64,000 nt of DNA, from NCBI GenBank assembly GCA_009691845.1, contig SIAJ01000016.1, positions 1 to 64,000 of the forward strand, in the 5' to 3' direction. The notes below the pieces were generated by a model. The model ran no database searches. It was not told the origin of the DNA and saw only the letters and a list, made by a program, of their open reading frames with translations. Position numbers and translations under genes: made by a program. Positions 34,326 to 43,474 of this stretch are shown one piece after another. This stretch comes from Gemmataceae bacterium (lineage in GTDB: Bacteria; Planctomycetota; Planctomycetia; Gemmatales; Gemmataceae). Each line of letters opens with the position of its first letter. The stretch's first letter is position 1.

Positions 34326-34661
34326 ATGGGTCGAACTCTCGCACGCGATCAACTGGAAGCCGTTGCTGGTCAGTTCGGCGTACTCGCCGAACCGACGCGG
34401 CTGGCCATTCTTCAGTCGCTTCGCGAGGGGGGACGATCCGTCGGCGAACTGGTCGTCGAATTAGAGGCCAAGCAAGCCAACATCTCGAAGCAACTTGGAG
34501 TCTTGTTCTCTGCTGGCCTGGTCGGGCGCGAACGCCACGGGAACGAAGTTCACTATTCCATCCGTGACCCGATGATCTTCGAGCTTTGCGAGTTGGTTTG
34601 CGGCAAGATTCGCCGCGATGCCGAACGCCAGGCCGAGGCATTTCGTCCCCGACGCCGGTAG
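34326..34661 (+). CDS. ArsR/SmtB-family regulator, persulfide-sensor candidate
   Basis: The protein has 111 residues with a winged helix-turn-helix: FGVLAEPTRLAILQSLREGG, GELVVELEAKQANISKQLGV, and the wing RERHGNEVHYSIRDP. It has only two Cys, three residues apart in FELCELVCGKIRR at about 88 and 92, near the C-terminal helix. BigR/SqrR-type relatives use a Cys pair to sense persulfides, though with different spacing. The divergent placement 110 bp from the CoADR-rhodanese operon suggests it represses that operon. A metal-responsive role is the alternative. Confidence 0.85.
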   Translation: MGRTLARDQLEAVAGQFGVLAEPTRLAILQSLREGGRSVGELVVELEAKQANISKQLGVLFSAGLVGRERHGNEVHYSIRDPMIFELCELVCGKIRRDAERQAEAFRPRRR

Positions 34662-34666
34662 TGGTG

Positions 34667-35593
34667 TCAAGTGTCTACATCCACGATGGCGATCTTGCCC
34701 GAATCGCCTCCAGCCACCACGGTCAGGCCATCCGGCGCAAACGTTACCGCTCTTAAGCCGCCAAGCCCTGGATCGAGAACCGATTTTTCCGTCCCCGATG
34801 CGGCGTCCCAAAACCGGAGCGAGCCATCTTTGCCGACGGAAGCGAGCAACCGCCCATCGGGTGAAAAACTCACGGCCCGGACTTCGCCCTTGTGGCCTCG
34901 ACAGACTCGATCATCGTTGGACGGGAATTGCCTCAGTGGATCGAGTGACCAGAGATGCACCTGATTTCCCGCTGCCACCGCAAGCTGATCCCGATTTGGG
35001 TTGAGTGCCAGAACTTGAATAGGAGAAGGAACGTTCCGAAAAGTCGGGTCGTCATCGCTTTTGAGCCGGTGAAAAGCCACGCTTCGGTCCGCGGAACCGG
35101 TGATGAGCAGACTAGATCGACCGAACGCGAGGGCCCCGATTTGATTCAGGTGGACTTCAATCTGCTTCGTGCCCCGCCACGATCTTGAATTCAGAATCAA
35201 CACAGTTGCAGGCTCATCCCACCAGCCACAGGCCAGGGCGAATAGCTCGCCATCCGGAGAATAAGCGATGGCTGAGACGGGACCATCTTGGCCGGGCAGC
35301 CCGGCGACTTCACAGCGAACGCGCAGATCAATGTCGCAGATCTGCACGATGCCCCGGTCGAGCCCTGCTGTTGCAAATCGGCGACCGTGTGGATGCCAGG
35401 CGATTTGCGCGATGCGCTCTCCCGCAGGAGCAGTGTCGAAAATGTCACGCCCTTCGGCGAGTGCGGGCCAAGGACCAATCGCGATTCCAGTGTAAGCAGA
35501 CGCTGCGAAGTGCGTTCCATCCGGACTGAATGCCAGATATGTAAGCGTCTCGATTTCAACGTCTACAATGCGCCTTGCTAGTCGAGATCCCAA
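34667..35593 (-). CDS. WD40-repeat protein, second of a pair
   Basis: About 309 residues with WD40-type repeats, for example LTYLAFSPDGTHFAASAYTG and VRAVSFSPDGRLLASVGKDG, ending in KIAIVDVDT. Six to seven blades are visible, enough for one beta-propeller. No good ATG exists; the TTG at 35593 overlaps the end of the upstream WD40 gene by 16 bases, so I propose translational coupling. Alternatively the two frames are halves of one double-propeller gene split by a frameshift. The more upstream part of the frame is a shadow of the neighbouring gene. It is probably a cytoplasmic scaffold. Confidence 0.6.
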   Translation of the reverse strand: MGSRLARRIVDVEIETLTYLAFSPDGTHFAASAYTGIAIGPWPALAEGRDIFDTAPAGERIAQIAWHPHGRRFATAGLDRGIVQICDIDLRVRCEVAGLPGQDGPVSAIAYSPDGELFALACGWWDEPATVLILNSRSWRGTKQIEVHLNQIGALAFGRSSLLITGSADRSVAFHRLKSDDDPTFRNVPSPIQVLALNPNRDQLAVAAGNQVHLWSLDPLRQFPSNDDRVCRGHKGEVRAVSFSPDGRLLASVGKDGSLRFWDAASGTEKSVLDPGLGGLRAVTFAPDGLTVVAGGDSGKIAIVDVDT

Positions 35594-36462
35594 ACGACGA
35601 TGGTGCCCAGGTCGCCTGCCGCGGTTGCACGCAGGCCGTCGGAAGATACGGCGAGTGCCGTCACCCGATTGCCCACTGGCCAAGTATAACTCGCACTTTG
35701 AGACGCACGCTCCAGGTCCCAAACACGAACTGTTCCATCCCAGCTTCCGCTCAGGAGAGTTCGACTATCAGCCCCAAACGCGAGTGCAGAGACAGTTCCT
35801 TGATGTCGACCCAGGGTCGCCGGCTGAGACGGCCAGCGATCGAGATCGAAGATCAGGATCTCCCAATCCGAGGAAACCGCCAGTTTGCGGCCATCATGGG
35901 AGAGCGCAATCGCCCGGCAATCATTCTTCAAAATCGCGGCCTTCCCTGGGGGGCGAGATACATCTTGCACTCGTAGCAGTTTGGTGTCCGTTGCCCAGGC
36001 GACTAGTTTTCGTGCTGGGAGTGCGGTCAGGGCACGAATGCCGTTGACCACATCGAATGGAAAGCGTCGAGACTTTCCCGAAACGAGGTCGAGCAGCGAA
36101 AGCGTCGATGGCCGTGCGACGGGGCCAGGCCGTTCGCCGATGCCAAAGACGACTGTTCCTTCTCCCGCGAACCCTATCACGCTCACGGCATGTTTCAGTG
36201 GCTCGCTTTTGAACAACACTCGCTGATTGCGGGTATCGAGAACGCGAACCAGTTGATCGTTGCCGCCACTCGCGAGATATCGTCCGTCAGGAGAGAAGGC
36301 GACCGCATTGACGCCATCCGGATGCAAACTCAACGAAGCGATTTCACTCGGAGCGGCCCAGAGGCGAACCATGCCATCCTTGCCAACACTGGCAAGCATT
36401 TCCCCGTCCGGTGCAAAAGCCAGTGCGTTGACGGGGCCGGTATGACCTTCGAGCACGAGCAT
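35578..36462 (-). CDS. WD40-repeat protein, first of a pair
   Basis: The protein has 294 residues from the ATG at 36462 (MLVLEGHTGPVNALAFAPDG), which has GGAAG six bases upstream. Repeats of about 40 residues recur (VNAVAFSPDGRYLASGGNDQ, LAFGADSRTLLSGSWDGTVR) and the protein closes with GTIVVWDLD. It has no signal peptide or kinase domain. It forms a tandem with the WD40 frame ending at 34667. The role is unknown, probably protein interaction. Confidence 0.8.
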   Translation of the reverse strand: MLVLEGHTGPVNALAFAPDGEMLASVGKDGMVRLWAAPSEIASLSLHPDGVNAVAFSPDGRYLASGGNDQLVRVLDTRNQRVLFKSEPLKHAVSVIGFAGEGTVVFGIGERPGPVARPSTLSLLDLVSGKSRRFPFDVVNGIRALTALPARKLVAWATDTKLLRVQDVSRPPGKAAILKNDCRAIALSHDGRKLAVSSDWEILIFDLDRWPSQPATLGRHQGTVSALAFGADSRTLLSGSWDGTVRVWDLERASQSASYTWPVGNRVTALAVSSDGLRATAAGDLGTIVVWDLD

Positions 36463-36579
36463 TACGTTCTTCCGTGAATTGTCTTGGGATAAAAACGAGG
36501 CCTCTTGGATCATTATGAAACAAATCACGGTCTGCTGGCAGCCCACCTGATCGTGAGAAAGGCGAATGGAGTTCTGATC

Positions 36580-36816
36580 ATGCTCATCTTCCTGCTATGC
36601 TCGGCCCCTCGCGGCCCCGACGGACATATTTTGTTCGATCCGTATGAGCACACAAAGGAATTCTGCCTCCTCATCGGCGCGGTGTCGATCATTATTCTGG
36701 CGGTGCAGTTGTTTCTGGCTTGGCGACCTCGAGGCCGCTATATCTTTCCGGTTATTGGCGCCATGATCCTGTTACTTCATCCATTATGGACACTACGGGC
36801 AGCAACCGATTTGTGA
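36580..36816 (+). CDS. Small membrane protein, unknown function
   Basis: The protein has 78 residues from the ATG at 36580, with GGAG eight bases upstream. Two strong membrane helices are visible (LLIGAVSIIILAVQLFLAW and FPVIGAMILLLHPLW), plus a hydrophobic N-terminus (MLIFLLCSA) that could be a signal anchor. It lies between a divergent WD40 gene and the IS66 derivative. I do not recognise a family. Confidence 0.5.
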   Translation: MLIFLLCSAPRGPDGHILFDPYEHTKEFCLLIGAVSIIILAVQLFLAWRPRGRYIFPVIGAMILLLHPLWTLRAATDL

Positions 36817-36860
36817 AATGGAGATTGCGGTTTCCTTCAACTCATTGGCTCGTACGGTTT

Positions 36861-37775
36861 TCGTAACCCTTCAGCCTTCTGAACTGATTTTCTCGGACAG
36901 CGCACCGAGTTGGCCGGTGGCCATGTAGTTTCGCAGGGCTTGGGCCAGCGTCGCCAGCGGCTCCAGGCCGCGGCGTTTCAGCGTACGGAAGATCGTCATT
37001 AAGATGGCACGGGTCTCGCAACCGCGTTCGCTCGGATTGCCGTAGCTGGCCTTGCGCATCAACACCGCCGGACGAATCTCACGCTCGGCTTGATTGTTGT
37101 CCGCCGGCACTCCCTCGAACTCCACGAACGTCAGCAGATACTCGCCATACTTGAACAAACGCTTCGCCAATCAGACTGATCGTCACCGCGAGACCATAGT
37201 AGAGCCAGGCCGCGAACACCACGGTGCAATGTCCGAGCGTGCAATTGGGCAACGCGTCCGACACTTTGGGCTCGACCTGCTTTTTGCAGCACGGGCACCA
37301 ATCGCGGTGGATGGTGTGCTCGACGGCCTCGGCTTTCCGATCTTCGGGAATGTCTTCGATGATGCGCGTACGCGTTTGACCCGTGCGTTTCAGCGGCCCA
37401 CCGCAATCCGGGCAGGCGGGAAGCTGGACTGTTTCGTGTCGATCAATCTGGGTGGGCCGTTCTGGCCGCCGCGTTTTTTGCCGCGTGCCTTGGTCATTGG
37501 CTTGGCATACGGCGGCAGGGAGCCGGAAGGCGTGTGTGCGGCCACTCGCCGGAGTACCGGTCCCAGCGGCCACAACGGCACTGAGTTGCAGCATGAGGAA
37601 GATGACGGCGGACCGATCGCGAAGCAGAGCCACCTCGGCAGGCGCTGGCGTCAGCGTGCCGGCGCGAAAGGCCGCGAGAAATTGAGAATCGGAGCTGCTG
37701 CCGTCATGGAGAGCAGAAGCAACCATAACCAACAGCAATCGCGCAAGGGCGGTTCAGAAGGCTGAAGGGTTACGA
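36861..37775 (-). mobile_element. IS66-family element with internal deletion
   Basis: Perfect 24-base inverted repeats (TCGTAACCCTTCAGCCTTCT...) lie at 36861-36884 and 37752-37775. Inside, on the minus strand, are a zinc-ribbon segment typical of IS66 TnpC (CPDCGGPLKRTG, CPCCKKQVEPKVSDALPNC) and the TnpC C-terminus (VPADNNQAEREIRPAVLMRK). The central DDE catalytic region is missing: the two parts join near 37165-37175. The upstream part is also frameshifted (SLPPYAKPMTKARGKKRGGQ is in another frame). No 8-base target duplication is evident. It cannot make a transposase but may be mobilised in trans. The right end abuts the stop codon of the acidic protein. Confidence 0.85.
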
Positions 37776-38165
37776 TTAGTCTTCGTCGTTGCCGAAGTCT
37801 TCTTCCTCATCGTCCTCATCGTCATCGTCCTCATCGTCGTCGTCGTCTTCCTCAGCGTCCGCGAATTTATCGTCGCCGATCTCCTCCTCCTCCTCCAGGT
37901 CGTCGTCATCCAAGTCGTCGTCGTCCAGATCATCGAATTCCTCGTCGTCGAGTTCCTCGAAGTCTTCGTCGTCATCTGCTTCGGCGTCGTCATCCTCGTC
38001 GTCGTCGTCGTCGGCGGCGGCCTCGTCTTTGTCTTCCTCGCTGTCCACGTCATCATCCCTGCCGGCGGAGATGGCAAGGAGATCGCCGAGAATCAGCCAG
38101 GGGAACGGCTTAGGTTCGCCAGCTTCGGCGAGGACGGCCGTGAGCATCTTGGTGTGGCCGGTCAT
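37776..38165 (-). CDS. Highly acidic low-complexity protein
   Basis: The protein has 129 residues from the ATG at 38165, preceded by AGGAGG. The first ~40 residues look globular (MTGHTKMLTAVLAEAGEPKP, then FPWLILGDLLAISAGR). The remaining ~90 are almost only Asp and Glu (DDDDDEDDDAEADDDEDFEE). Such tails are disordered and may bind cations or basic proteins. The DNA is a degenerate GAC/GAG trinucleotide run, prone to slippage. The TAA stop is immediately next to the IS66 end, so the original C-terminus may have been changed by the insertion. Confidence 0.65.
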   Translation of the reverse strand: MTGHTKMLTAVLAEAGEPKPFPWLILGDLLAISAGRDDDVDSEEDKDEAAADDDDDEDDDAEADDDEDFEELDDEEFDDLDDDDLDDDDLEEEEEIGDDKFADAEEDDDDDEDDDDEDDEEEDFGNDED

Positions 38166-38483
38166 GGGTTCTGTCCTCCTAACAGGTGAAAGATTCCGTA
38201 TTTTCCAGGCTATCGGTATCCCACCAGGGAAACTCCAGCATGATTTTCGACACATTCAATCGCGTCCAGTCCTGGTCAGTCAAACCGGGTATCACACTCT
38301 CCCCCCTTGAGGGCACAAGAGTCTGCGCCACACCATTGGATCCGATTCGTAGACGCTTCTTAGGAACGAATTCCAGGAGCGTCAAGCGGAGAAAATCAGA
38401 CGATTTTTTTTTGCCCTCGTCCAGCCCAGTTTTGACACCTAACCTGTACAAGTTCGCCCCTTCTTCCCCGCAGCGGAGTTCCG
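38166..38483. other. Divergent intergenic region
   Basis: This is 318 bases between the acidic-protein gene and the CREST-like gene. Short C-runs and a T-run at about 38405-38412 are present. No gene or clear promoter is recognised. Confidence 0.4.
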
Positions 38484-39215
38484 ATGCCCGATTTCGCCGC
38501 GAAGCCCGAGCGAGGCCTGGATCGCGGACCACTTTACACCGAAACTCCCCAAGAAATCCGCGATCATCTCGCGTTCACCGGCAGCTTGGCCGAACCCTGG
38601 AATACAGTCACGGCCTCTTTTTTCGTACTGCTCGTCCTCGTTTGGATGATGAGGTTACGGGGCCGGTTCACGAAATACCCGTTTCTTCTCGTCACCCTAC
38701 CAATTCTTCTTCTCGGAGGCATCGGCGGCACCCTCTACCACGGCTCGCGAAGTCGGGTTGGGTACTTTCTCATGGATGTCGTTCCCATCAACATTCTCGG
38801 CTTGGCCGTCAGCATTTACCTATGGATTCGACTGGGTCCAAAGCTACGCCATTTTTTCACAATGCTTTTTGTGCTCGCGCTGATCATACTGACCGGCCAT
38901 TTCACACTCCCCAGAGTCTGGGCCATCAACGTGTCTTATGCCGGGCTCGCCTTAATTATCCTCGTGCCGATCGTGCTAACACTCGTCCGTACACATGGTC
39001 GTCATGCCGGATGGATCGCCACCGCCCTTGTTTCCTTCGTTATCGCCTGGTTCTTTCGACTGGCCGACGTACTCGATCCCCCGCTCCTGCCAATAGGGAC
39101 CCACTGGCTGTGGCACACATTCGGTGCAATAACTACAGCTGCATTAAGTGAATACGTCTACCTGATCGAGGGCGTGAGCCTAAAAAAAACCTCGCCGGAG
39201 CCGAAGCTCAGTTGA
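38484..39215 (+). CDS. CREST-superfamily-like membrane protein
   Basis: The protein has 243 residues with about seven membrane helices. Key positions fit the CREST hydrolases (ceramidase, PAQR, hemolysin-III): [12 protein letters not shown] with a His and Ser, [11 protein letters not shown] with an Asp, and [11 protein letters not shown] with an HxxxH pair. These residues bind a metal in that superfamily and cleave or sense lipid amides. Alkaline ceramidase-like activity is possible but not proven. It is convergent with ychF, overlapping by eight bases. Confidence 0.7.
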   Translation: MPDFAAKPERGLDRGPLYTETPQEIRDHLAFTGSLAEPWNTVTASFFVLLVLVWMMRLRGRFTKYPFLLVTLPILLLGGIGGTLYHGSRSRVGYFLMDVVPINILGLAVSIYLWIRLGPKLRHFFTMLFVLALIILTGHFTLPRVWAINVSYAGLALIILVPIVLTLVRTHGRHAGWIATALVSFVIAWFFRLADVLDPPLLPIGTHWLWHTFGAITTAALSEYVYLIEGVSLKKTSPEPKLS

Positions 39216-40296
39216 ACAGGAAGTGGCAAATGTCACCGTCCTGCATCAAGTAAGACTTCCCTTCGACACGGAGCTTGCCGGCGGCACGGATCGCCTTCTC
39301 GCTTTGATAAGTCTCCAAGTCGGCAAGCGTGTAGACCTCCGCACGAATGAAACCTTTCTCGAAATCCGTGTGGATCACACCGGCGGCTTGCGGTCCCGTT
39401 GCACCCACCGGCACCGTCCAGGCCCGCACTTCCTTCTCGCCAGCGGTGAAGTAACTCTGCAAGCCAAGTACTCGGTATGCCGCTCGTACTAGCGTTTCCA
39501 ACGCCGGTTGGGTCAGCCCCGAAGCGACGAGCATCTCGTGTCGGTCGGCGACATCCAACTCCGCAATCTCGGCTTCCAGTTTCGCACAGACAGGCACAAC
39601 CTCCGCACCAATTTTGGCCGCGAACTCTCGAACCTGTTGCACGAGTGGCCCTTGGCCACTCAAATTTTTCTCGTCCACATTCGCCACGTACAGAATGGGC
39701 TTTGCCGTCATCAGGCCGAAACTAGAAATCGACTTGGCCTCATCGGAGTTCAGCTTGAGTTTGCGGAGCGGCTCGCTCTTCGCCAAAAAAGCCTGGCATT
39801 TGCGAATGACCTCGACCCGAGCGATTGCCTCCTTGTCGCCGCTCTTCGCGGTCCGTTCGGCTTTTGGCAAGGCGGTGTCCAGTGTCTGAATATCCGCGAG
39901 CATCAACTCGATTTCAACTGTCTCGATATCCGAAAGCGGATCGACCTTACCCGCAACGTGGATGATGTCCGGGTCTTCAAAACAGCGCACGACCTGGACA
40001 ATCGCATCAACCTCGCGGATGTGGGTCAGGAACTTGTTGCCGAGTCCTTGGCCCTCGCTCGCCCCCTTCACGATGCCCGCGATATCGACCAGTTTGAGTG
40101 CGGTGGGTACCAGTTTTTTCGGAACGATAAACTTGCTGATCCGGGCCAGCCGATCGTCCGGGACGGGAACGATTCCTTCATTCGGCTCGATCGTGCAGAA
40201 CGGAAAGTTCGCGCTTTGTGCAGTCTTCGAAGAGGTCAACGCATTGAACAGCGTGCTTTTGCCAACGTTTGGCAATCCGACAATACCGGCTTCCAT
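39208..40296 (-). CDS. ychF: Redox-regulated ATPase YchF (OLA1 type)
   Basis: The protein has 362 residues, the standard length. It has a P-loop near the N-terminus ([18 protein letters not shown]), the switch region [18 protein letters not shown], and [20 protein letters not shown]. The TGS-domain C-terminus ends [20 protein letters not shown]. YchF is an Obg-related protein that prefers ATP and binds ribosomes and stress-response partners. It is a single-copy housekeeping gene in most bacteria. The next gene in the same direction is a DUF1501 gene. Confidence 0.96.
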   Translation of the reverse strand: MEAGIVGLPNVGKSTLFNALTSSKTAQSANFPFCTIEPNEGIVPVPDDRLARISKFIVPKKLVPTALKLVDIAGIVKGASEGQGLGNKFLTHIREVDAIVQVVRCFEDPDIIHVAGKVDPLSDIETVEIELMLADIQTLDTALPKAERTAKSGDKEAIARVEVIRKCQAFLAKSEPLRKLKLNSDEAKSISSFGLMTAKPILYVANVDEKNLSGQGPLVQQVREFAAKIGAEVVPVCAKLEAEIAELDVADRHEMLVASGLTQPALETLVRAAYRVLGLQSYFTAGEKEVRAWTVPVGATGPQAAGVIHTDFEKGFIRAEVYTLADLETYQSEKAIRAAGKLRVEGKSYLMQDGDICHFLFN

Positions 40297-40370
40297 GATT
40301 TCCCTGTGATGGCAAGTTTGAAGTCAAGCCATCACGATAGAAGGCCGGCAAGGGCCTGGCAGCCTGTGCG

Positions 40371-41798
40371 TTAACTCAACCCGCGAATCGGCTCGCCGTA
40401 ATAAACATGGTGCGGCCGGTTCTCGGCATCTCGCCACATGAAATCGCTCGAAATCCCGAGCGATGAATAAATCGTGGCCGCGAGGTTTTCCGGGGTCTGC
40501 GGGTCGCTCTTGGGGAATGCCCCTTGCTTGTCCGTCGAGCCAATGACTCGGCCACCCTTGAGGCCGCCACCAGCGAGAAACACGCTTTGCGATGCTCCCC
40601 AGTGATCGCGGCCTGGCTTCTTGTAATGCTGCGGCAAACCAGACACGCGCGGCGTGCGGCCGAACTCGCCAGCCATCACGATCAGAGTCGAATCGAGCAA
40701 GCCACGATCTTGCAAGTCGTCCAGCAGAGCCGAGACGCACTTGTCTGTCGGCGGGAAGAGTTTGTCCTTCAGATGCTCGAAGGCGTTGCCGTGCGTGTCC
40801 CACGACTCGTTGTTGCCGAGGTTCACCTGGACGAGATTCACGCCCGCTTCGACCAACCGTGCGGCCATGAGCAGCGACCAGCCGAACGCGTTCTTGCCAT
40901 AGCGATTCAGGTCTTTGTCCGGCTGATGTTTGATATCGAACGCCCGGCGAACATTGGCATCCATCAACAGCGACACCGCCGCCTGGCGATGTCGATCGAT
41001 GCCCCCTGCCCCGCGATCCAGGCCCGCCCGCTGTTCGTCGATGGTCTTCAACATGTCGAGCCGGGAAGAGAGACGCATTCCGTCAACGCCCTGCGGCAAC
41101 GACAGGTCAGGAATCTGGAATTCCGAGCGGATCGGCTTGAACGGGCGTTGCTGGTGGTCGAACTCGTACTCCGGGTAGGCTCCATACGCTTTTGGTTCGA
41201 ACTTGGAGGCTTCCATGAACCAGGGGTCGCGTTGTCGGCCCATCATGCCTGCGAACTGCCCGGGAATCACACGGCCAGTGTTGTGCACGATACGATCCGG
41301 CAGCACGACAGCGGGTGGCAGATTGTTCCGACCGTTGGAAACTGCACCAGCAATCGCGGCAATCGACGGCCAATCCGTATCCTTCGGCACGCTTCCGTTG
41401 AAGCCGGGGGGCAACTGGCTGCGTCCGGTCAGCATGAAGAGATGCCCATCCGAGTGGTTATTCGTCGGGTGCGTCATTGAACGAACCACGGACCAACGAT
41501 CCGAGCGGGCCGCCAGCATCGGCAAATGCTCACAGATCCGCAACCCAGGCGTCTTGGTGTCGATCGGCTTGAACTCACCTCGAATGATCTCGGGCTGTTC
41601 CGGCTTCATGTCGAAACTGTCATGCTGAGCAAGTCCGCCGGACAGGAAGATGTATATAACCGCCTTCGCAGGCTGTTTTACGGGCGATTCCGCACGAAGC
41701 GCGGAGAGGTGCGACGTGCCCAGGCCGAGCAGCGAAACGCCGCCAGCCTGCAGCATGGTGCGGCGGGAGAAGGTCGGGTGGGAGAGACTTGTAGCCAT
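40371..41798 (-). CDS. DUF1501 family exported protein
   Basis: The protein has 475 residues. The twin-arginine-type leader is FSRRTMLQAGGVSLLGLG. DUF1501 motifs are FLSGGLAQHDSFDMKPE, NLGNNESWDTHGN, VMAGEFGRTPRVSG and GRDHWGASQSVFLAGGG. It ends in YYGEPIRGLS, like the copies at 41852, 43475 and 53293 and unlike 3365 and 51212. It lies 54 bp after the copy at 41852 on the same strand, so these two are likely co-transcribed without a DUF1549 partner. Confidence 0.92.
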   Translation of the reverse strand: MATSLSHPTFSRRTMLQAGGVSLLGLGTSHLSALRAESPVKQPAKAVIYIFLSGGLAQHDSFDMKPEQPEIIRGEFKPIDTKTPGLRICEHLPMLAARSDRWSVVRSMTHPTNNHSDGHLFMLTGRSQLPPGFNGSVPKDTDWPSIAAIAGAVSNGRNNLPPAVVLPDRIVHNTGRVIPGQFAGMMGRQRDPWFMEASKFEPKAYGAYPEYEFDHQQRPFKPIRSEFQIPDLSLPQGVDGMRLSSRLDMLKTIDEQRAGLDRGAGGIDRHRQAAVSLLMDANVRRAFDIKHQPDKDLNRYGKNAFGWSLLMAARLVEAGVNLVQVNLGNNESWDTHGNAFEHLKDKLFPPTDKCVSALLDDLQDRGLLDSTLIVMAGEFGRTPRVSGLPQHYKKPGRDHWGASQSVFLAGGGLKGGRVIGSTDKQGAFPKSDPQTPENLAATIYSSLGISSDFMWRDAENRPHHVYYGEPIRGLS

Positions 41799-41851
41799 GA
41801 GCAGTTTCCCCTACAGCTCGGTTCAGATGGGAGGAATGTGTCCCATCTGCA

Positions 41852-43246
41852 TCACACCAGTTCACGAATCGGCGTCCCATCCTGCAAAACCGCCATCGGC
41901 CGGCCCGAGTGATCCGGGAACGTATGTTCCGGATTGATGCCCAGATGCTGGTACATTGTCGCCCAGAGATCGTTCGGCGACATCGGGCGGTCTTTCGGGT
42001 GCGCCCCCTTCGAGTCGGTTGAACCAACAATCTGCCCGACTTTCATGCCGCCGCCCGCGACGACCAGCGACATCGATTGTGGCCAGTGGTCACGGCCAGG
42101 GCGATTGTCGCTCTTCTGGTATTCAAGCTTCGGCGTGCGGCCGAATTCGCCGGTCACGATCACCATGACTCGTTTGTCCAGACCGCGAGCGTACACGTCT
42201 TCGATCAACGCGGTCACGGCCCGGTCGTAGAACGGCAGGCGATACTTCAAATCCGTGTAGATGTGGCAGTTCACCGCGTGTGAATCCCAGTTGTAGGTCA
42301 CGTCGGTCGGGAACGAACCACCTGGCGGGGATGGGTTTTCCAGCACCATCGTGACGAACGAACAGCCTGCTTCGACCAATCGGCGAGCGAGCAAACAGCG
42401 CTGGCCATAACGGTGCATGCCGTAACGATCACGAACGTGGGCCGGTTCGCGATTTAGGTCGAACGCATCGCGGGCCTTCGTGCTCGTGACCAGTTCGACG
42501 GCCTTCTGGTTGAAAGAGTCCATCGCTGACATCGAGCCGGACTTGTCGACTTCACGCCGAACGGTGTCGAACTTGTTTAGTAGCGAGCGGCGATCGCCGA
42601 GTTTGTCGGCCAGCGCAGCCGGAATACTCAGGTTCTGCACGCCGAACTTGCTTTCTGAAGGGTCGCCGCTGAACGTGAACGGCGTCGTTGCCTGTCCCAT
42701 ATACGCGGCACCGAAACTAAACGTATCGACCTGCTGCCGGCCACCATCCACACCCGCGATGTAATTCGGCAACCCAACGTTGTGCCCTTCGCGGAGCTTG
42801 GAGACGAACGAGCCAACCATGGGATAGTCGTTCACGAAGCCAACCGGCGACATCGGATCGCGGCCGGTCAGGAACTTCTTGTGCCCGCCGCCGTGATCGC
42901 TGAATGTGTGGTGAATCGAGCGGATGATGGCGTACTTGTCGGCACACTTCGCGTGCATCGGCAGATATTCGCTGACGTCGATGCCCGGCACGTTCGAGCG
43001 GATCGGACGAAACTCGCCGCGATACTCCGAGGGAGCATCGGGCTTCATGTCGTACATCTCCATGTGCGGCGCACCGCCCGGAAGCCAAAGCAGAATGACG
43101 GCTGTTTCCTCGTCCGTCGCCGGTCCGGAGGCATTCGCCTGCATGCGCAGCAACTCCGGCATGGTGAGGGCACCAACGCCAAAAGCACCGGCACCGAGGA
43201 AATGTCGGCGGGTCATCGGTCCAGAACAGGGAAACTTCAAACTCAT
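41852..43246 (-). CDS. DUF1501 family exported protein
   Basis: The protein has 464 residues from the ATG at 43246, with GGAGTCC upstream. The leader is MTRRHFLGAGAFGVGALTM, and the motifs are LLWLPGGAPHMEMYDMKPD, YNWDSHAVN, IVTGEFGRTPKLEY and GRDHWPQSMSLVVAGGG. It ends in DGTPIRELV. It is divergent from another DUF1501 gene (43475) and upstream of the one at 40371. The longer frame 5' to this start lacks leader features. Confidence 0.92.
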   Translation of the reverse strand: MSLKFPCSGPMTRRHFLGAGAFGVGALTMPELLRMQANASGPATDEETAVILLWLPGGAPHMEMYDMKPDAPSEYRGEFRPIRSNVPGIDVSEYLPMHAKCADKYAIIRSIHHTFSDHGGGHKKFLTGRDPMSPVGFVNDYPMVGSFVSKLREGHNVGLPNYIAGVDGGRQQVDTFSFGAAYMGQATTPFTFSGDPSESKFGVQNLSIPAALADKLGDRRSLLNKFDTVRREVDKSGSMSAMDSFNQKAVELVTSTKARDAFDLNREPAHVRDRYGMHRYGQRCLLARRLVEAGCSFVTMVLENPSPPGGSFPTDVTYNWDSHAVNCHIYTDLKYRLPFYDRAVTALIEDVYARGLDKRVMVIVTGEFGRTPKLEYQKSDNRPGRDHWPQSMSLVVAGGGMKVGQIVGSTDSKGAHPKDRPMSPNDLWATMYQHLGINPEHTFPDHSGRPMAVLQDGTPIRELV

Positions 43247-43474
43247 CGGCAGGACTCCGACGGCCGTTGGCAGGCTCGTGAAGCAAAGGAAGCGGGACAA
43301 CTGGATTTTAACCCATCGGCAGGCCATCTGCCAGGAGAGACCTCGATCTGCAGCCTTGAATCTCTTTTTGCAGCCTATGCCGTTCGGGGTTCAACTTGAG
43401 GAAGTTGGATTGTTCTTGCGTGGGCGGTGGCCGATCGATTACAAACAATCATCACTCTTTCGAGATGGCCAATA

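Noticed and set aside
36861-37775. Functional IS66 transposase
   Set aside because: The catalytic core is deleted and the remaining part is frameshifted.
37789-38310. Poly-Ser plus-strand frame
   Set aside because: It is the complement of the Asp/Glu-rich protein, which has a good ribosome site.
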